Source of the DNA: Synaphobranchus kaupii
Taxonomy: Eukaryota > Chordata > Actinopteri > Anguilliformes > Synaphobranchidae
Direction: 5' to 3'
DNA length: 64,000 nucleotides
Assembly: GCA_029718625.1 (NCBI GenBank)
Contig: CM056388.1
Location: forward strand, 1,696,151 to 1,760,150
Within the stretch, counting starts at the first letter, position 1. The number at the start of each line of letters is the position of its first letter. A model generated the notes under the pieces. It searched no databases and was not told the origin of the DNA. It saw only the letters and a program-made list of their open reading frames with translations. The position numbers and the translations under genes were made by a program. Below are positions 60,501 through 64,000 of the stretch, in pieces.

Positions 60501-62598
60501 TCCTATTGGCTGCTAAGAATAGAACCATAAAAGGCATCAGATGAGGCGTCGTCGGTGAGCAGTGCTCGTGGTGTCACCGAGTCATCCTGCACACACCCTC
60601 TCTGGCACGGGAATGTGGGAATCTGGACCTTGTGCCAGCATTCCTGGAATGTGCCATAAAGACCTGGCTCACCTGGAGGGGAATTCCAGCACACCAACCT
60701 GTGTTAGACACACTAGCCTGCGTTAGACACATTACCTTGTTAGCCACACTAGCCTGCGTTATCCACACTAACCTGTGTTAGACACATTACCTTGTTAGCC
60801 ACACCAACCTGTGTTAGCTGCATTAACCCCTTCTCGCAGATGGCAAATTTGGTCAATTCTCACTTATTTAGGGGGTGTTCTGTTTAAGGCGTTATAACTC
60901 CAGATGTGAGCATCACAGAAACTTGTTAAATGGCTTAAATGAAACAAGACAGTTGTACCATTTACAATACAAACTTAAATTATGAAAATAAACAAATTGA
61001 AGTCAAAATAAAGTGCCACAAATGCAAAGAAACTTTGGAAAAATGCGATGTTTTTACTTTAGTCTGCAATGCTTCAGCGAATGCGTTTTCTGTAGCTGTT
61101 TGCGTCATACTACATTGCTAAAATTAAAAATGCTATTACGCTGGGCTGTAATTTATTGTTCAAAGCATCCAATAATAAATTACAAACACCATTGAGGAGG
61201 ATATACTGTCCTCTATCAGATAAAATCAGAATGACGTGAAATACTTGAGCGCTGCAGGTAGAGCATATGGGGTTCTGCTCGCCAATATACCAGATGTGTA
61301 ATAATGTTCTAAACTGGTGTGTATTTCTCAAACAATGAGCTACAAATGTCTTATTTATTCACAATTAGAGATTATACTGAATAACAGGGATATTTATCCT
61401 TTTGTTTTTCAGTTTCCCCCGATGGAGAGATGGTGAGTTACAGTCCATGCTCAAGTACAAAGATAATGTTAATAACTCTGTAAAGCTGTCCCAGTATAAA
61501 GTATTATAGATGCATGCCGATAAATCCAGACAGGTTTTGTTTGTTATGTGGCCTTGTAATCGTGCAGACAGGCAGTCCGTTTCCCTCCAGTTTTAATGCT
61601 CTTAAATGGCATATTGAGACGCATGCTGTTGAGTAACCTGGTTTAATGCTCTTAAATGGCATATTGAGACGCATGCTGTTGAGTAACCTGGTTTAATGCT
61701 CTTAAATGGCATATTGAGACGCATGCTGTTGAGTAACCTGGTTTAATGCTCTTAAATGGCATATTGAGACGCATGCTGTTGAGTAACCTGGTTTAATGCT
61801 CTTAAATGGCATATTGAGAGGCATGCTGTTGAGTAACCTGGTTTAATGCTCTTAAATGGCATATTGAGACGCATGCTGTTGAGTAACCTGGTTTAATGCT
61901 CTTAAATGGCATATTGAGACGCATGCTGTTGAGTAACCTGGTTTAATGCTCTTAAATGGCATATTGAGAGGCATGCTGTTGAGTAACCTGGTTTAATGCT
62001 CTTAAATGGCATATTGAGACGCATGCTGTTGAGTAACCTGGTTTAATGCTCTTAAATGGCATATTGAGATGCATGCTGTTGAGTAACCTGGTTTAATGCT
62101 CTTAAATGGCATATTGAGAGGCATGCTGTTGAGTAACCTGGTTTAATGCTCTTAAATGGCATATTGAGAGGCATGCTGTTGAGTAACCTGGTTTAATGCT
62201 CTTAAATGGCATATTGAGACGCATGCTGTTGAGTAACCTGGTTTAATGCTCTTAAATGGCATATTGAGACGCATGCTGTTGAGTAACCTGGTTTAATGCT
62301 CTTAAATGGCATATTGAGATGCATGCTGTTGAGTAACCTGGTTTAATGCTCTTAAATGGCATATTGAGACGCATGCTGTTGAGTAACCTGGTTTAATGCT
62401 CTTAAATGGCATATTGAGACGTATAGTGTAATGTATGTGCTGTTGAGTAAAACCTGGTTTCTGTTGATTTGACCTCAGGATGAAGACTCAGAGTTCAATT
62501 TAGCGACTGATTTTGAGATCGGCCATTTCTTCCGTGAGCGGATAGTACCCCGAGCTGTTCTCTACTTTACAGGGGAGGCCCTGGAGGATGACGAGAGT
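48550..62598 (+). CDS. nap1l4: Nucleosome assembly protein 1-like 4 (3' end beyond window)
   Basis: A NAP-family histone chaperone that binds H2A-H2B (and linker histone) and shuttles between cytoplasm and nucleus. Coding exons: 48550-48574, 50078-50183, 50387-50528, 52401-52487, 55742-55873, 58000-58071, 58186-58325, 58749-58894, 61414-61433, 62479-62598. All phases join with no frame break, giving 330 codons against about 375 in human NAP1L4. Conserved blocks are LPKSVKRRVNTLKQLQ and KFYEEVHELERKYAALYQPL (dimerisation helix), DPKGIPEFWLTIFRSVDMLS, the basic KTIKKKQKHKGRGTVR segment resembling a nuclear localisation signal, and FFNFFNP plus DFEIGHFFRERIVPRAVLYF. The acidic C-terminal tail must lie past 64000. 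NAP1L4 rather than NAP1L1 is chosen from adjacency to cars1, as in human, and from VDCEGCDIDW and PKGIPEFW wording. Confidence 0.93.
49555..49765. repeat. G-rich minisatellite, about 8 copies
   Basis: Units CAACAGAGCAGGGAGAG joined by runs of 6-16 G in nap1l4 intron 2. The G-rich strand is the sense strand, so the pre-mRNA could form G-quadruplexes. Confidence 0.95.
50078..50183 (+). CDS. nap1l4: nap1l4 exon 3
   Basis: 106 nt, phase 1 to 2. It encodes AAGGADDQTVQIPQGPVGLQ then DRLDSSPHTASTTIE. LQDRLDSSPHT aligns with human LQERLDNVPHT. Acceptor tcccatag, donor AGAG|gtgagc. Confidence 0.85.
50387..50528 (+). CDS. nap1l4: nap1l4 exon 4
   Basis: 142 nt. LPKSVKRRVNTLKQLQVQCA then HIEAKFYEEVHELERKYAAL and YQPLFDK. 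Acceptor tgcccag, donor AAG|gtaaac. Confidence 0.95.
50735..52075. repeat. 30-bp minisatellite, about 44 copies
   Basis: Unit GGGCTACAGCGTAAACAGGC plus CCCGCTCTAA. Single-base variants (CCCACT, CTGCT, CCGGCT) recur in blocks, showing segmental amplification. Nap1l4 intron 4. Confidence 0.98.
52401..52487 (+). CDS. nap1l4: nap1l4 exon 5
   Basis: 87 nt, 29 codons. RRDVVSGTVEPTDEECEWQS then DREDEEDLA. Acceptor cctacacag, donor GCG|gtgagt. It is sandwiched between two very large tandem arrays. Confidence 0.94.
52557..55725. repeat. ~31-bp minisatellite, about 100 copies
   Basis: Unit TAATAACTCAGTGGGGGTGA plus GTGTGTGTCTG with length variation in the GT part. It fills practically all of nap1l4 intron 5. 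Every unit holds GGTGAGT or GGTAAGT. Minus-strand open frames across it are repeat artefacts. Confidence 0.98.
55742..55873 (+). CDS. nap1l4: nap1l4 exon 6
   Basis: 132 nt, 44 codons. EELKKKATVEENKEEASTEE then DPKGIPEFWLTIFRSVDMLS DMLQ. Acceptor tcctggcag, 15-20 bp after the end of the 3.2-kb array. Confidence 0.95.
56115..56175. mobile_element. SINE/LINE tail fragment
   Basis: TTTGTCCAAAGCGATGTACA ATAAGTGCATACTGAAGGTC resembles the fragment at 37795-37870. Nap1l4 intron 6. Confidence 0.6.
56515..57769. mobile_element. ~1.25-kb inverted-repeat element in nap1l4 intron 6
   Basis: The left end GGTGTTTCTCAGTACCAAGT and the right end, reversed, GGTGTTTCTCAATGTCTGTT are imperfect TIRs. Further inside, CCAAGTTCTGTTCCAAA and AATGAATG-containing segments also pair inversely. 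No transposase frame is visible. Confidence 0.65.
58000..58071 (+). CDS. nap1l4: nap1l4 exon 7
   Basis: 72 nt. EHDEPILKHLQDIKVKFSEP GQPM. Acceptor ctctccag, donor ATG|gtgagt. Confidence 0.96.
58186..58325 (+). CDS. nap1l4: nap1l4 exon 8
   Basis: 140 nt. NFTLEFHFESNGYFNNSILT then KVYKMKSEPDPTDPFSFEGP EIVDCEG. Acceptor cttccgtag, donor GAGGG|gtgaga. Confidence 0.96.
58749..58894 (+). CDS. nap1l4: nap1l4 exon 9
   Basis: 146 nt. CDIDWNKGKDVTVKTIKKKQ then KHKGRGTVRTVTKQVPNDSF FNFFNPIK. Acceptor ccgcccag, donor AAAG|gtgggc. Confidence 0.96.
58895..61413 (+). other. nap1l4 intron 9, mostly unique sequence
   Basis: 2.5 kb without a recognised exon. It contains only a short tandem (60690-60830) and diffuse fragments resembling dispersed fish repeats (59380-59520). 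Confidence 0.55.
60690..60830. repeat. Short tandem repeat (~18-20 bp), about 7 copies
   Basis: Units such as ACACTAGCCTGCGTTAG and ACATTACCTTGTTAGCC alternate in nap1l4 intron 9. Confidence 0.85.
61414..61433 (+). CDS. nap1l4: nap1l4 exon 10 (20-nt micro-exon)
   Basis: It completes the Val codon and encodes SPDGEM. Acceptor gtttttcag, donor ATG|gtgagt. It corresponds to human ASGDGES. It is small enough to escape most gene finders, but it is required to keep frame between exons 9 and 11. Confidence 0.88.
61592..62430. repeat. 50-bp minisatellite, about 17 copies
   Basis: Unit TTTAATGCTCTTAAATGGCA TATTGAGACG plus CATGCTGTTGAGTAACCTGG. Copies differ mainly at one base (GAGAC/GAGAG/GAGAT). 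Nap1l4 intron 10, ending about 50 bp before exon 11. Confidence 0.98.
62479..62598 (+). CDS. nap1l4: nap1l4 exon 11
   Basis: 120 nt, 40 codons. DEDSEFNLATDFEIGHFFRE then RIVPRAVLYFTGEALEDDES. Acceptor gacctcag, donor AGT|gtacgt. Last coding exon in the window. Confidence 0.95.
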
Positions 62599-62604
62599 GT
62601 ACGT

Positions 62605-64000
62605 TACTGATCTTCTGTTACATTATATTACACTGTTATTACACTTGTTACATTACACTATACAACACTCCCCATATTACACTGCAATATACAGTACTTC
62701 CCTCTATTATACTACACTGTTATTACACTGCAATATACATTACACTATACTCTCTCCTATTACACTGCAATATACATTACACTATACTCCCCTATTACAC
62801 TGCAATATACATTACACTATACTCCCCTATTACACTGCAATATACATTACACTATACTCCCCTATTACACTGCAATATACATTACACTATACTCCCCTAT
62901 TACACTGCAATATACATTACACTATACTCCCCTATTACACTGCAATATACATTACACTATACTCCCCTATTACACTGCAATATACATTACACCATACTCC
63001 CCTATTACACTGTTATTACACCGCAATATACATTACACTATACTCCCCTATTACACTGTTATTACACTGCAATATACATTGCACTATACTCCTCTATTAC
63101 ACTGTTATTACACTGCAATATACATTACACTACTCCCCTATCACATTACACTGCAATATACATTACACTATACTCCCCTATTACACTGTTATTACACTGC
63201 AATATACAATACACTATATTCCCCTATTACATTACAATATACGTTACACTATACTCCCCTATTACACTGTTATTACACTGCAATATACATTACACTATAT
63301 TCCCCTATTACATTACACTGCAATATACATTACACTATATTCCCCTATTACATTACACTGCAATATACATTACACTATATTCCCCTATTACATTACACTG
63401 CAATATACATTACACTATATTCCCCTATTACATTACACTGCAATATACATTACACTATATTCCCCTATTACATTACACTGCAATAGACATTACACTATAT
63501 TCCCCTATTACATTACACCGCAATATACATTACACTATACTCCCCTATTACATTACACTGCAATATACGTTACACTATACTCCCCTATTACATTACACTG
63601 CAATATACATTACACTGCAATATACATTACACTGCAATATACATTACACTATACTCCCCTATTACACTGTTATTACACTGCAATATACATTACACTATAC
63701 TCCCCTATTACACTGTTATTACACTGCAATATACATTACACTATACTCCCCTATTTCATTACACTGCAATATACATTACACTATACTCCCCTATTACATT
63801 ACACTGCAATATACATTACACTATACTCCCCTATTACACTTATTACACTGCAATATACATTACACTATACTCCCCTATTACACTATTACACTGCAATATA
63901 CATTCCACTATACTCCCCTATTACACTGCAATATACATTCCACTATACTCCCCCATTACACTGCAATATACATTACATTATACTCCCCTATTATACTGCA
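62605..64000. repeat. ~35-bp minisatellite, about 38 copies, continues past the window
   Basis: Unit ACTGCAATATACATTACACT plus ATACTCCCCTATTAC with insertions of ACTGTTATTAC. It starts seven bases after the exon 11 donor. Confidence 0.97.

Overview
The window is vertebrate nuclear DNA, almost certainly from a ray-finned (teleost-type) fish. Long introns with GT-AG boundaries, Tc1-like and TTAA/hAT miniature transposons, a tRNA-derived SINE and very abundant minisatellites all point that way. I do not name a species. Three protein genes can be assembled exon by exon from reading frame, splice sites and family motifs.

Region 1 (1 to about 24.5 kb, minus strand): 12 consecutive coding exon positions of carnitine palmitoyltransferase 1, best matching CPT1A, from the start codon at 20430 to an exon ending at 949. 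The rest of the gene lies beyond the left edge. The most notable feature is a duplicated exon. Two homologous exons (8947-9034 and 8307-8391) have the same phases, and their lengths allow only one to be used per transcript, so mutually exclusive splicing is predicted. A one-base insertion breaks the frame of the last exon.

Region 2 (24.5 to 30.6 kb): intergenic DNA between the divergent cpt1a and cars1 promoters. It holds a Tc1-like element with two further transposons inserted into it, and a 2.5-kb terminal-inverted-repeat element that carries seven scattered copies of one 16-bp motif.

Region 3 (30.6 to 45.7 kb, plus strand): the complete cysteinyl-tRNA synthetase gene cars1, 22 coding exons and 745 residues after frame correction. 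Seven one-base insertions fall in exons 9-17 (34.87-38.34 kb), most likely assembly errors. Its introns hold a SINE with target duplications, hAT-type MITEs, a 555-bp TTAA-flanked element, an L2-like LINE fragment and several minisatellites.

Region 4 (46.9 kb to the right edge, plus strand): nap1l4 (nucleosome assembly protein 1-like 4), ten intact coding exons covering about 330 residues; the acidic C-terminus lies beyond the window. Its introns carry the largest tandem arrays, including a 3.2-kb array of about 100 units in which each unit contains a perfect GTGAGT or GTAAGT donor-like site.

The three genes do not form a functional pathway: mitochondrial fatty-acid entry, tRNA charging and histone chaperoning. 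cars1 and nap1l4 are also neighbours in human 11p15, so that pair is conserved synteny. No bacterial-style operon, CRISPR or defence system is present. The unusual content is splice-architecture biology and repeat biology.
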